From Oscillospiraceae bacterium (GTDB lineage Bacteria > Bacillota > Clostridia > Oscillospirales > Oscillospiraceae): a DNA stretch of 64,000 nt. The stretch is taken from positions 1-64,000 of the forward strand of contig SVLS01000004.1 of the NCBI GenBank assembly GCA_015067835.1, read 5' to 3'. Below are positions 1-7,164 of the stretch, piece after piece. How positions within the stretch are numbered: position 1 is the first letter of the stretch; each line of letters starts with the position of its first letter. The notes below the pieces were generated by a model that saw only the letters and a program-made list of their open reading frames with translations, did no database searches and was not told the DNA's origin. The position numbers and the translations under genes are program-made.

Positions 1-167
1 ACATTGTGGCAAACAACGGTGCGATTACCTTTGCCTATGAACCTATCTCCCGATGCCGTGACGACCTTGCCACCTTCTCTGTTGCAGATATGCAGATTAG
101 TGGTGAGTTTAATTTTGTGTATTGCAACGAACGGGTCGCAAAGGAGAAGATTGATCTTCTGTTTTAA
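1..167 (+). CDS. 3' end of an unrecognised protein of the integrative element (partial)
   Basis: The reading frame is open from the window edge to a TAA at 165-167 and gives about 54 residues ending in KEKIDLLF. The visible part has two cysteines and an acidic, Phe-rich stretch, with no motif I recognise. It runs in the same direction as the TnpW-like and recombinase genes and is followed by a strong terminator at 182-220, so I infer it is cargo of the same element. The start lies outside the window. I cannot assign a function. Confidence 0.5.
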   Translation, partial: IVANNGAITFAYEPISRCRDDLATFSVADMQISGEFNFVYCNERVAKEKIDLLF

Positions 168-181
168 TAGCTGATTACGAT

Positions 182-220
182 AGCACACTTCTCAGTTTTG
201 AAGTGTGCTGTTGTTTTTTC
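182..220 (+). terminator. Intrinsic terminator after the partial first gene
   Basis: A perfect 10-bp stem (AGCACACTTC, 182-191, with GAAGTGTGCT, 200-209) has an 8-nt loop and is followed by GTTGTTTTTTC. It ends transcription of the truncated gene ahead of it and separates it from the TnpW-like gene. Confidence 0.85.
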
Positions 221-323
221 TTGCCAAATTAAATCTCCTTTTTCATTCTTCGTGTACGCACTCTCGGAATAGCGGACTTGCCGCTTTTCATATAGTGTAG
301 TACCAACCTGAAAGGAGTAGATT

Positions 324-473
324 ATGGCAAAAAATGAAAAATCTACGGCCGTAAAAAGTGTTTTCAAAAGCGGCGAAAGCACTACCACTGAGCGAGAATT
401 CACTGACAAGTGGATCGAACTTATCAATACTTTGGAAAGAAACAAAAGTGTAAACTTTTGTGAAAATGGGTGA
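324..473 (+). CDS. TnpW-like small transposon-encoded protein
   Basis: This 49-residue protein begins MAKNEKSTAVKSVF, has an AAAGGAG ribosome site 8 nt before the ATG, and ends with a TGA at 471-473. It resembles the short TnpW-type proteins that accompany large serine recombinases in Tn4451-like clostridial elements, including the charged centre TEREFTDKWIELINTLER. The biochemical role of that family is not established. It lies just before the recombinase and its stop overlaps a possible upstream GTG of that gene. The family assignment is from memory of the pattern and is only moderately sure; the coding call is firmer. Confidence 0.6.
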   Translation: MAKNEKSTAVKSVFKSGESTTTEREFTDKWIELINTLERNKSVNFCENG

Positions 474-498
474 CGACAGCAAACAACTATGGTATAAT
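470..498 (+). promoter_or_regulatory. Extended -10 promoter for the serine recombinase
   Basis: TATAAT at 493-498 carries the TG extension (TGGTATAAT) and lies 17 bp from a weak -35 GTGACG at 470-475. Transcription would start near 505, just upstream of the AAGGAG at 528-533 and the TTG at 542. It overlaps the end of the TnpW-like gene. This is a vegetative sigma-A type signal; no sporulation-sigma consensus is evident. Confidence 0.6.
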
Positions 499-541
499 GA
501 ACTTTGAAACAGCTTGTTCTATCTCAAAAGGAGATGGAAGA

Positions 542-2095
542 TTGAAAGTAGCTATTTATTGCCGCTTATCCGAAGAAGATAGAAACAAGCAAACAGAAAC
601 CGACGATTCCGGTAGCATCCAGAATCAAAAAGCAATGCTGATGCAATATGCCATCGAACAGGGATGGGAGATATTCCGAATCTACAGTGACGACGACTAC
701 GCCGGAGCAGACAGACGCCGACCAGAGTTTAACCGCCTACTGCAGGATGCGGAAGCGAGAAAGTTTGATATTGTCCTCTGCAAAACACAATCCCGATTCA
801 CCCGTGAGCTGGAGTTGGTGGAAAAGTATATCCACGGTTTATTCCCCATTTGGGGCATTCGCTTTGTCAGCATCGTGGACAATGCCGACACCGACAACAA
901 GGGAAACAAAAAGTCCCGCCAGATCAACGGACTGGTAAACGAGTGGTACTTGGAGGATATGTCCGACAACATCCGCAGCGTTCTGAAAAACAGACGGGAA
1001 AACGGATTCCACATCGGTGCTTTTGCCCTTTACGGGTATAAAAAAGACCCCGATCAAAAGGGGCATCTAATCATCGACGAGGAAGCCGCCGCTGTTGTCC
1101 GTGAGGTATTCACACTCTTTTCCCAGGGCTACGGCAAAACCGCAATCGCCCGTATGCTCAACGACAGGGGCATTCCCAATCCAACCGAATACAAACGTCT
1201 GAAAGGTCTGCGTTATAAGCAACCTACCGCCAAAAACAGCACACTTTGGAAATACTTTGCGATTTCCGATATGCTGGTCAACGAGATCTACATTGGCAAT
1301 ATGGTGCAGGGCAAATACGGCAGCATTTCCTACAAGACCAAGCAGAACAAGCCACGCCCCAAAAGTCAATGGTACATCGTTGAAGGCACTCACGAACCCA
1401 TCATCGACCGCGAGCTTTGGGACAGAGTGCAAAAGATGATAAAAGAACGGGCAAAACCTTTTGACGTCGGTACCATCGGTCTGTTTGCAAGAAAGGCTCG
1501 CTGTGCCAACTGCGGATATGTGATGCGCTCATCCAAAAGCCGTGGCAAGCACTATTTACAATGCTCCAACCGTCACGTGGCGAAGGATGCCTGTATCGGC
1601 TCCTTTATCTCGGTTGACAAATTGGAGCAGATGGTGATCGACGAGTTGAACCAACTTTCCAAAGAATACCTGAATAAGGATGATCTGGAAAGGAAAATCG
1701 AGTTCTGCAACAATCTGCAAGCGCAAAAAGACAGTATTCTGAAAAACATCGCCACCTATGAAAAGCGTGTTGCGGAGTTGTCTAAGGGCATTCGTGAACT
1801 GTACATGGATAAGGTCAAAGGACTCATCAGCGGTGCAGACTACACAGAGATGTCTAAGGACTTTATCGCTGACCGTGACCGCCTTGAAAAACTGATTTCG
1901 GACGGGCGTAAGCAGATTGAAGAAATCGACGTAAAAATTGAAGTCGGCGACAACCGCAGAGAGATCATTGAGCGTTACACAAACCTCAAACACCTCACCA
2001 GAGAGATGGTGGAAATCCTTATTGACTACATTTCCGTAGGCAAGAGAATTTCCAAAACGAAGGACGTTCCCATCGAAATCCACTGGAATTTTTGA
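542..2095 (+). CDS. Large serine site-specific recombinase of the integrative element
   Basis: This 517-residue protein is a TnpX/TndX/SpoIVCA-type recombinase. The N-terminal resolvase fold starts KVAIYCRLSEEDR with the catalytic Ser in RLS, followed by the DYAGADRRRPEFNRLL and QSRFTRE motifs. A recombinase domain follows (GYKK to HEPIIDRELWDRV), then a zinc ribbon (CANCGYVM with a later CSNR and CIG) and a coiled-coil C-terminal arm. I chose the TTG at 542 because AAGGAG lies 8 nt upstream and the promoter at 470-498 would transcribe it; an in-frame GTG at 470 would add 24 residues. It is intact, and its stop is directly against the truncated cotJC, as expected for an integrase gene beside its attachment site. 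Confidence 0.9.
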   Translation: MKVAIYCRLSEEDRNKQTETDDSGSIQNQKAMLMQYAIEQGWEIFRIYSDDDYAGADRRRPEFNRLLQDAEARKFDIVLCKTQSRFTRELELVEKYIHGLFPIWGIRFVSIVDNADTDNKGNKKSRQINGLVNEWYLEDMSDNIRSVLKNRRENGFHIGAFALYGYKKDPDQKGHLIIDEEAAAVVREVFTLFSQGYGKTAIARMLNDRGIPNPTEYKRLKGLRYKQPTAKNSTLWKYFAISDMLVNEIYIGNMVQGKYGSISYKTKQNKPRPKSQWYIVEGTHEPIIDRELWDRVQKMIKERAKPFDVGTIGLFARKARCANCGYVMRSSKSRGKHYLQCSNRHVAKDACIGSFISVDKLEQMVIDELNQLSKEYLNKDDLERKIEFCNNLQAQKDSILKNIATYEKRVAELSKGIRELYMDKVKGLISGADYTEMSKDFIADRDRLEKLISDGRKQIEEIDVKIEVGDNRREIIERYTNLKHLTREMVEILIDYISVGKRISKTKDVPIEIHWNF

Positions 2096-2115
2096 TATGT
2101 TGCACTTATGAGATT
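2090..2115. other. Probable right attachment junction (attR) of the integrative element
   Basis: Recombinase coding ends at 2095 and cotJC homology begins by about 2108 (YEIAA). Large serine recombinases cross over at a 2-bp core; GA and AT dinucleotides are present here, but the exact core cannot be placed without the left junction or an empty site. The position is inferred from where homology starts, not from a visible repeat. Confidence 0.5.
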
Positions 2116-2313
2116 GCAGCAGAGCAGAAAGCCAGAGTCACCTATGATAACATTCTGCGTCTGTCCGATGACCCGGATGTGAACGATGTTATCAAGTTCC
2201 TGCGGGAGCGGGAAGTTGTACACTTCCAACGGTTTGGTGAGGCAATGCAAAAGCTGCGGGAGAAGCTGAATCAAAAGAATGTTTATTATATGAACCCTTC
2301 TTTTGACATGTAA
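2096..2313 (+). pseudogene. cotJC: 5'-truncated cotJC (spore coat Mn-catalase-like protein), interrupted by the element
   Basis: After the recombinase stop the frame reads YEIAAEQKARVTYDNILRLS, then DDPDVNDVIKFLREREVVHFQRFGEA, ending PSFDM and TAA at 2311-2313. This matches the C-terminal third of CotJC, where B. subtilis has YEDIAAEEKARATY and FLREREIVHSQRFREA. About 140 N-terminal residues, including most of the ferritin-like di-manganese fold, are missing. There is no plausible start or ribosome site, so on its own it is a remnant. The homology break falls within a few bases of the recombinase stop, which marks the likely right attachment junction. A precise excision would rejoin the gene if the 5' part lies beyond the left end of the window. 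Confidence 0.75.
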
Positions 2314-2318
2314 ATGTT

Positions 2319-2348
2319 GGGGGGCAGGATGATCCTGCCCCCATTTTG
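2319..2348 (+). terminator. Intrinsic terminator after the cotJC remnant
   Basis: GGGGGCAGGA (2320-2329) pairs with TCCTGCCCCC (2333-2342) and is followed by ATTTTG. It is 6 nt after the cotJC stop and oriented with it. The reverse strand lacks a U run, so it does not obviously serve pheA. Confidence 0.7.
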
Positions 2349-2370
2349 TAATTCACTGTTCTGTTTGTCC

Positions 2371-3456
2371 TTAAATCTTCTTGAATGCACCGGCAGATTT
2401 AAGTTTTACGCAGTAATTTTCAAGCTCCTTCATCATCTTTTTGCCTGCTTCTGTATGGATGTTGCCTTCTGCTTCGATATAGAAGTAATACTGCCAGGAT
2501 TGTTCACGCATCGGTCGGCTGCGCAGGGCGATCATATTAAAGCCGTAACGACCAATCACATCAATGGCCTTTGCCAGAGATCCCGCTTCATTGCGAACCG
2601 CAAAAAGGATAACGGTGTGAATGTCCCTTTCCCGCTCCTTCGGCACATTTTCCGCCCGGGAGAACACCGCAAAACGAGTGGTGTTATTGCGGCTTGAATT
2701 GATATTTCTTTCCAACACTTCCAGCCCAAACAGTTCGGCAGCCTCTGCGCTGGCAATAGCCGCAACCGATTTGTCACCCATTTCAGCAACCTTCTTCGCC
2801 GCAAGAGCTGTGTTGGTGTATTCGTGCTGAAGGAAGCCCTTTGCTTTCAGGAACTCAGCGCATTGACCAAGTGCCTGAGGATGGCTGATAACTTCCTTAA
2901 TGTCAGCAAGGGTTGCTCCGGGTACAACAAGCAAATCCTGGGTCACTGCAAGCTCAAAAATATTGTTGATATACAGAGCACCGGAAAACATCAAATCTGT
3001 TACCTGCCCCACTTCCCCATTAAAGCTATTTTCTATCGGCAGAACGGCAACATCACATTCGCCGTTTACAACAGACATATAGGCTGATTCAAAGTCAGAG
3101 AATGCAACCTTTTGGGCTGTGGTGAAGAGCTTTCCAGTGGCAATATGAGCAAACGCTCCCTCTGTGCCGCAGTAAGCAACCTTCATTCCGGACAAGAGAC
3201 GCTCCTGATAATCCCGGGAAACTGCGATGTTTCCTTTAAGGAAATTGACGTAGTATTCCCGAATCACGCTGTCTTCAATAAGCTGTGCATTCTTATTGAT
3301 AACCTCTTCCTCGCGTTTCGCATCCAGTATGGGAAGACCATGCTCTTTTTTGTATTCTGCAACGACCTTTGCCGCTTCCATACGCGCAACAAACAGCTGC
3401 GCCATCTTCGCATCTGTTTCATTGATCACGCGTCTTGCATCTTCCAATGCGCTCAT
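2371..3456 (-). CDS. pheA: Bifunctional chorismate mutase / prephenate dehydratase (P-protein)
   Basis: This 361-residue cytoplasmic enzyme turns chorismate into phenylpyruvate in two steps. An AroQ-type chorismate mutase occupies about residues 1-85, prephenate dehydratase about 90-270 (YCGTEGAFAH near the start, TTRF at 259-262), and an ACT regulatory domain about 279-355. In the ACT domain the usual ESRP is RSRP (GFNMIALRSRP), so Phe feedback may still work through this site. It starts 22 nt after aroF, with AAGAAGGA before the ATG, and shares its promoter and Phe-rich leader. The length is normal for a P-protein. Confidence 0.95.
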   Translation of the reverse strand: MSALEDARRVINETDAKMAQLFVARMEAAKVVAEYKKEHGLPILDAKREEEVINKNAQLIEDSVIREYYVNFLKGNIAVSRDYQERLLSGMKVAYCGTEGAFAHIATGKLFTTAQKVAFSDFESAYMSVVNGECDVAVLPIENSFNGEVGQVTDLMFSGALYINNIFELAVTQDLLVVPGATLADIKEVISHPQALGQCAEFLKAKGFLQHEYTNTALAAKKVAEMGDKSVAAIASAEAAELFGLEVLERNINSSRNNTTRFAVFSRAENVPKERERDIHTVILFAVRNEAGSLAKAIDVIGRYGFNMIALRSRPMREQSWQYYFYIEAEGNIHTEAGKKMMKELENYCVKLKSAGAFKKI

Positions 3457-3478
3457 TGCACATCCTTCTTTCTATCAT

Positions 3479-4513
3479 TTATTTGCTGAGAGTTTCCGCC
3501 ATATCCAGAATCAGCCGTTCCGTTTTCTCCCAACCGAGGCAGGGATCTGTAATGGATTGGCCGTAGACAGTTCCGTCTACCTTCTGTGCACCATCCACCA
3601 GATAGCTCTCAATCATAATACCCTTAACCATTTTCTTAATATCGTCGTTTTGACGGCAACTGTGGAGAATATCCTTTGCAATCCGAACCTGCTCCAGACA
3701 TTGCTTGCCGGAGTTTTCGTGATTGGCATCCACAATGACTGCAGGATTGGCAAGACCGGATTTCTCATAAGCTTCCAGAAGTCTTCTCAAATCCTCATAG
3801 TGGTAGTTGGAAACCGAGTTGCCGGAGTGATCCTTATAGCCCCGCAAAATTGCGTGAGCATAGGGGTTGCCGTCGCTCTCCACTTCCCAACCTCTGTAAA
3901 TGAAAGTATGATGGTGCTGTGCTGCTGTAATGGCGTTCATCATAACAGACAGCTCGCCACTGGTAGGATTCTTCATGCCCACGGGTATATCCAGCCCGGA
4001 TGCCGTCAGCCTGTGCTGCTGATTTTCAACGGAACGGGCACCAATGGCAACATAAGAAAGTAAATCGGACAGATATCTGTAATTATCAGGATACAGCATT
4101 TCATCAGCGCAGCTGAAGCCAAACTGCCGCAGCGCTGACATGTGCAAATCGCGGATAGCGATGATACCATGCAGCATATCCGGCTTTGCATTGGGGTCAG
4201 GCTGGTGAAGCATTCCCTTATAGCCGTCGCCTGTGGTTCTCGGCTTGTTGGTATAAATTCGGGGAATCATCAAAATGGTATCCTTAACCTGCTCCTGAAC
4301 AGTACGGAGCTTTTCGAGATAATCCATAACTGGATCCTTGTGGTCAGCAGAGCAAGGACCGATGATTAAAAGCAGTTTATCCGATTCTCCTCGGAATACC
4401 TTGAGAATCTCCTCATCTCTTTTCGCTTTGGCCTGCGCCATTTCTTCCGTTACAGGATACTGTGCCTTTATATCCTGGGGAATCGGAAGCTTGTGATGGA
4501 AATTCATTGCCAT
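3479..4513 (-). CDS. aroF: 3-deoxy-7-phosphoheptulonate synthase (class I DAHP synthase)
   Basis: This 344-residue enzyme condenses phosphoenolpyruvate and erythrose-4-phosphate, the first step of the shikimate pathway. It is the AroF/G/H type: LLLIIGPCSADH near residue 50, NKPRTTGDGYKG near 88-99, a GARSVENQQHR motif near residue 160 and a metal-binding region VDANHENSGK near 240. It is first in an operon with pheA, so flux to phenylalanine can be controlled as a unit. The start has AGAGG 9 nt upstream. Which aromatic amino acid inhibits the enzyme cannot be read from sequence, but the leader peptide upstream points to phenylalanine. The aroF/aroG/aroH choice of symbol is nominal. Confidence 0.93.
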   Translation of the reverse strand: MAMNFHHKLPIPQDIKAQYPVTEEMAQAKAKRDEEILKVFRGESDKLLLIIGPCSADHKDPVMDYLEKLRTVQEQVKDTILMIPRIYTNKPRTTGDGYKGMLHQPDPNAKPDMLHGIIAIRDLHMSALRQFGFSCADEMLYPDNYRYLSDLLSYVAIGARSVENQQHRLTASGLDIPVGMKNPTSGELSVMMNAITAAQHHHTFIYRGWEVESDGNPYAHAILRGYKDHSGNSVSNYHYEDLRRLLEAYEKSGLANPAVIVDANHENSGKQCLEQVRIAKDILHSCRQNDDIKKMVKGIMIESYLVDGAQKVDGTVYGQSITDPCLGWEKTERLILDMAETLSK

Positions 4514-4548
4514 AATTCATTACCTCTTTCTGAGAAGAAAATGCATAC

Positions 4549-4572
4549 AAAAATGAAAGCCCACATGGCTTT
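4549..4572 (-). terminator. Attenuator terminator upstream of aroF
   Basis: On the minus strand AAAGCC (4572-4567) pairs with GGCTTT (4561-4556) across a 5-nt loop, followed by CATTTTTG. It lies between the leader peptide and aroF. Its 5' arm can instead pair with ATGGCTT at 4646-4640, so terminator and antiterminator are mutually exclusive. Confidence 0.6.
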
Positions 4573-4639
4573 GACGCTTGTCAATCCACCATGCGGACAT
4601 TTCAGAACTCTGTTTATCGCCATCAAGACAACGGCAAAT

Positions 4640-4646
4640 AAGCCAT
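4640..4646 (-). promoter_or_regulatory. Antiterminator arm of the aroF-pheA attenuator
   Basis: The minus-strand heptamer ATGGCTT begins 5 nt after the leader-peptide stop codon. It is fully complementary to AAGCCAT at 4571-4565, which is most of the 5' arm of the terminator. A ribosome at the leader stop would cover it. The pairing is seen in sequence; the regulatory role is inference. Confidence 0.5.
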
Positions 4647-4650
4647 TGAA

Positions 4651-4728
4651 TCAACGTCTTCTTGCAAAGGCAGAAAAACCGCATTCATGGCAAAAGTAAA
4701 ATCGATTAAAATTCCGAGCATTCTTCAT
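4651..4728 (-). CDS. Phe-rich leader peptide of the aroF-pheA operon
   Basis: This 25-codon frame starts with ATG at 4728, about 9 nt after GGGAGGAG, and ends with TGA at 4653-4651. It reads MKNARNFNRFYFCHECG and then FSAFARRR. Five of its 25 residues are Phe and one is Tyr, and three Phe lie within six codons (7, 10, 12). It is the first frame in the transcript of two phenylalanine-pathway genes. I infer a ribosome-mediated attenuator: at low Phe-tRNA the ribosome stalls on the Phe codons and leaves ATGGCTT (4646-4640) free to pair with the terminator arm; otherwise it reaches the stop codon, covers that segment, and transcription ends. No T-box motif is present. Confidence 0.7.
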   Translation of the reverse strand: MKNARNFNRFYFCHECGFSAFARRR

Positions 4729-4758
4729 AATGCGTTCTCCTCCCTTTTGTTTTTCTAC

Positions 4759-4787
4759 ATTTTACTGCAATAATTTTCTTTTGTCAA
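4759..4787 (-). promoter_or_regulatory. Sigma-A promoter of the aroF-pheA operon
   Basis: On the minus strand TTGACA (4787-4782), a 17-bp spacer and TAAAAT (4764-4759) make a near-consensus promoter. The transcript would start near 4752, giving a leader of about 240 nt that holds the Phe-rich peptide and the attenuator. Confidence 0.85.
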
Positions 4788-4810
4788 TCCCATTTGTTAT
4801 TATTTCCTGC

Positions 4811-4841
4811 AGCAAAATACCCCGGGAACTGCCCGGGGTAT
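4811..4841 (-). terminator. Intrinsic terminator after the flavin reductase-like gene
   Basis: On the minus strand ATACCCCGGG (4841-4832) pairs with CCCGGGGTAT (4826-4817) around a 5-nt loop, followed by TTTGCTGC. It begins 4 nt after the stop codon of the gene at 4846-5367. Confidence 0.8.
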
Positions 4842-4845
4842 TCTC

Positions 4846-5367
4846 TTATTCTTCGATAATATACGCGCTGACAATCTCACCATAATATGCATAGTGGAAG
4901 TCACGCACGCCGTCTTTTTCAGGATAATAGCGATCCAGAATTTCCTGAGGAATGTTCTGTGTGGGCTGCGGATTCTTGAAGACCACTTTGCACTCCAGGG
5001 TCAGCGGAAATTCCCGAATGCCGGGCACAGAAATTTCCAGAGGTTCTTCCAGGTGTAAGCCCAATTCCTTGATTTTGTCCATATCCCTGCCGGACTTTGT
5101 GCCGCAAACAGAAATAATTTCAGGGTTAATTTTATCCAACGGACAGTTGATTGTAAATTCACCGTTGGCATCCAGCAGCTCCCGGGTAAAGCGGCTTTCT
5201 CGAACATAGGCAACAAACATCGGTCTTCCCCATTCAATGCCAATCGTACCCCATCCAATCACCATGGAATTGACCTTTTCGCCACTTTTGGTAGTAATCA
5301 AAATACCAGGCTTCATCTTCTTGGAAAACTCCCCGGCATAGTCAAAGGCATCAATCATCTTTTTCAT
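4846..5367 (-). CDS. Flavin reductase-like, FMN-binding family protein
   Basis: This 173-residue protein matches the flavin-reductase/FMN-binding split-barrel family (DIM6/NTAB type): KPGILITTKSGEKVNSMVIGWG at the N-terminus, then PMFVAYVRESRFTRELLDANGEFTIN. Such proteins bind FMN and act as NAD(P)H:flavin reductases or as flavoprotein partners; the substrate here cannot be read. The ATG at 5367 has GGAGGG 7 nt upstream; the frame is open further up but without a ribosome site. It is a single gene with its own terminator, divergent from the hydrolase at 5491. Confidence 0.8.
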   Translation of the reverse strand: MKKMIDAFDYAGEFSKKMKPGILITTKSGEKVNSMVIGWGTIGIEWGRPMFVAYVRESRFTRELLDANGEFTINCPLDKINPEIISVCGTKSGRDMDKIKELGLHLEEPLEISVPGIREFPLTLECKVVFKNPQPTQNIPQEILDRYYPEKDGVRDFHYAYYGEIVSAYIIEE

Positions 5368-5395
5368 AAGAAACCCTCCATAAATTGGTAACCTA

Positions 5396-5424
5396 ATTAT
5401 AGCACAGCTTAAAATAAATTTCCA
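5396..5424 (-). promoter_or_regulatory. Promoter for the flavin reductase-like gene
   Basis: On the minus strand TGGAAA (5424-5419), a 17-bp spacer and a perfect TATAAT (5401-5396). The -35 matches at 4 of 6 positions. It is about 30 bp upstream of the start codon at 5367. Confidence 0.55.
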
Positions 5425-5431
5425 GTCTTTC

Positions 5432-5460
5432 TTGACGGCAAAAGTTACAGCCGTTATAAT
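5432..5460 (+). promoter_or_regulatory. Promoter for the alpha/beta hydrolase gene
   Basis: TTGACG (5432-5437), 17 bp, then TATAAT (5455-5460), leading to a start codon at 5491. It is arranged back to back with the promoter of the flavin reductase-like gene. Confidence 0.8.
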
Positions 5461-5490
5461 GGATTCATCACAAATAAGGAAGTATTCGAA

Positions 5491-6459
5491 ATGTATTGGT
5501 GGCTTCTGGCGCTTATTCCTGTTATTCTCCTCATAGGAATATGCATCTACTGCTTTATCCGCTGCTTCTATGCCGCAAACAAAACTCCGATTGATCCTTA
5601 CGGTCCGCTTCACGGGCAGCAATATATTGCTTTGCAGGACAAAATCTACGTCTGGACGCGAAATGTTGACGATACACCCTTTGAGACGGTCACAATCCAG
5701 TCCTACGACGGACTAACGCTTGCCGGTCGATACTATCATTTTCGGGATGGCGCTCCGGTAAAAATCATATTCCATGGCTACCGCAGTCTTGCTCTGCGGG
5801 ACAGCGCCGGCGGCTTCGCAATCAGCAAAACTCTGGGGATCAATGTATTGGCCATCGACCAGCGTGCGCATGGAAGCAGTGGCGGTCATGTCATCACCTT
5901 TGGCATCCGGGAGCGGCATGATTGCCTTTCCTGGATTCACTATGTCAATGACCGTTTTGGAAGCGACACACCCATTATCCTCTCCGGGCTATCCATGGGG
6001 GCTGCAACCGTTCTTATGGCGGCTACCCTTCCCCTGCCGGACAATGTTGTATGTATTTTCGCTGATTCACCCTATTCCTCGCCGAAGGAAATTATTAAGA
6101 AGGTCTGCAAAGATATGCACCTGCCGGCAGCTGTTGTATATCCCTTGATTTGGCTGTCTGCGCGGATTTTGGGTGGCTTTAATCTCGGTGAAACCAGTGC
6201 TCTTGACGGTGTCAAAGCAAGCAAGGTACCTATGATGATTATGCACGGTGAGGAAGATTATTTTGTCCCTTGTGAAATGAGCAAAAAGCTTCACGCCCAT
6301 TCCAACGGGATGACCACGCTTGCCACTTATCCCGGTGCCGGTCATGGTCTGAGTTATATGAAATATACCGAGGTGTATGAACAGTCTATCTACGATTATC
6401 TTGCAGCCATACCTGCCATTGCCACAAGCGTTACCTTCCCGGAGGTAAAAGCGAAATAA
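5491..6459 (+). CDS. Membrane-anchored alpha/beta hydrolase
   Basis: This 322-residue protein has one N-terminal membrane segment (about residues 3-24), then a serine hydrolase domain. The nucleophile elbow is GLSMG with Ser168, the likely acid is Asp256 in HGEEDYFVP, and the base is His285 in GAGHGLSY; FHGYRS near residue 94-99 forms the oxyanion loop. The set is complete, so the enzyme should be active. The family includes carboxylesterases and peptidase-like hydrolases of the YqkD/BAAT-like type; the substrate is unknown. The active domain probably faces outside the cell. It is monocistronic between its own promoter and that of the next gene. Confidence 0.85.
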   Translation: MYWWLLALIPVILLIGICIYCFIRCFYAANKTPIDPYGPLHGQQYIALQDKIYVWTRNVDDTPFETVTIQSYDGLTLAGRYYHFRDGAPVKIIFHGYRSLALRDSAGGFAISKTLGINVLAIDQRAHGSSGGHVITFGIRERHDCLSWIHYVNDRFGSDTPIILSGLSMGAATVLMAATLPLPDNVVCIFADSPYSSPKEIIKKVCKDMHLPAAVVYPLIWLSARILGGFNLGETSALDGVKASKVPMMIMHGEEDYFVPCEMSKKLHAHSNGMTTLATYPGAGHGLSYMKYTEVYEQSIYDYLAAIPAIATSVTFPEVKAK

Positions 6460-6488
6460 TTGACATCAAACCATTGTTTTGATATAAT
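6460..6488 (+). promoter_or_regulatory. Promoter for the cytidylate kinase-like gene
   Basis: TTGACA (6460-6465), 17 bp, TATAAT (6483-6488): a perfect consensus. It starts directly after the hydrolase stop codon, and the start codon is at 6521. Confidence 0.9.
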
Positions 6489-6520
6489 ATCCTTGCAAAG
6501 AAAATGAAGGAGGATTCTAT

Positions 6521-7129
6521 ATGAAAAAGACGATTATAACCATTAGCCGCCAATTCGGCAGCGGTGGCAGAACCGTAGGTCATTTAATTGCCGAGAAATT
6601 GGGCATTCCCTTTTACGACAAGGAATTAGTTGAGCAAATCGCCTTGGAATCCGGCTTTGCTCCCAAATTTGTGGAAGAAAACGGTGAACATGCCCCCGGA
6701 AAAAGCGCACTGTCCTACGCCTTTACATCCACTGGCATCCCCGGCGTGATGAACGGTCTGTCCACAGCTGATTTCCTTTGGAGTATTCAATGCAGCACCA
6801 TCTTGCAGCTGGCTGACAAGGGTCCGTGTGTCATTGTTGGCAGAAATGCTGACTATATTTTGAAGGACAGAAAGGATGTACTCCATATTTTTGTCCACGC
6901 AGATATGGACTTCCGTGCTGACCGGATTGTGCGCCTCTACGGCGAATCTGAAAAAAGCCCTGTTGCCCGTCTGCAGCAAAAGGATAAGCGGCGCAGTGTG
7001 AACTACCAGCACTACACCGGCAGAGAATGGGGTGCTTCAGAAAATTACGATCTGTGCATCAACACCGCTGTTGTTGGCGTAGAGGAAGCTGCTCAAATTG
7101 TCGTTGATATTGTCAACCGTTCCAAATAA
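6521..7129 (+). CDS. Cytidylate kinase-like family protein
   Basis: This 202-residue P-loop protein starts TIITISRQFGSGGRTVG, with the phosphate-binding loop SGGRTVG in place of a classic GxxGxGK(S/T). This is typical of the cytidylate-kinase-like family (Cytidylate_kin2) rather than true CMP kinase. VGRNADYIL near residue 108 and the basic lid RLQQKDKRRS near 150 fit that family. The true substrate of the family is not known. AGGAGG precedes the ATG by 8 nt. It is a single gene with a perfect consensus promoter and a strong terminator. Confidence 0.85.
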   Translation: MKKTIITISRQFGSGGRTVGHLIAEKLGIPFYDKELVEQIALESGFAPKFVEENGEHAPGKSALSYAFTSTGIPGVMNGLSTADFLWSIQCSTILQLADKGPCVIVGRNADYILKDRKDVLHIFVHADMDFRADRIVRLYGESEKSPVARLQQKDKRRSVNYQHYTGREWGASENYDLCINTAVVGVEEAAQIVVDIVNRSK

Positions 7130-7133
7130 ACAA

Positions 7134-7161
7134 AAGGCGCGTTGCTTCGGCAACGCGCCTT
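7134..7161. terminator. Bidirectional terminator between convergent genes
   Basis: AAGGCGCGTTGC (7134-7145) and GCAACGCGCCTT (7150-7161) form a perfect 12-bp stem with a TTCG tetraloop. It lies between the stop codons of the kinase-like gene (+) and the membrane protein gene (-). The U runs are short on both sides. Confidence 0.8.
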
Positions 7162-7164
7162 CTA

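Noticed and set aside
4514..4758. T-box riboswitch before aroF
   Set aside because: I looked for the T-box consensus (TGG-ACC-GCG type) and the stem I specifier loop and saw neither; a Phe-rich leader peptide is present instead.
2371..4787. aroF-pheA as cargo of the integrative element
   Set aside because: The cotJC remnant and its terminator lie between the recombinase and pheA, so aroF-pheA is on the chromosomal side of the junction.
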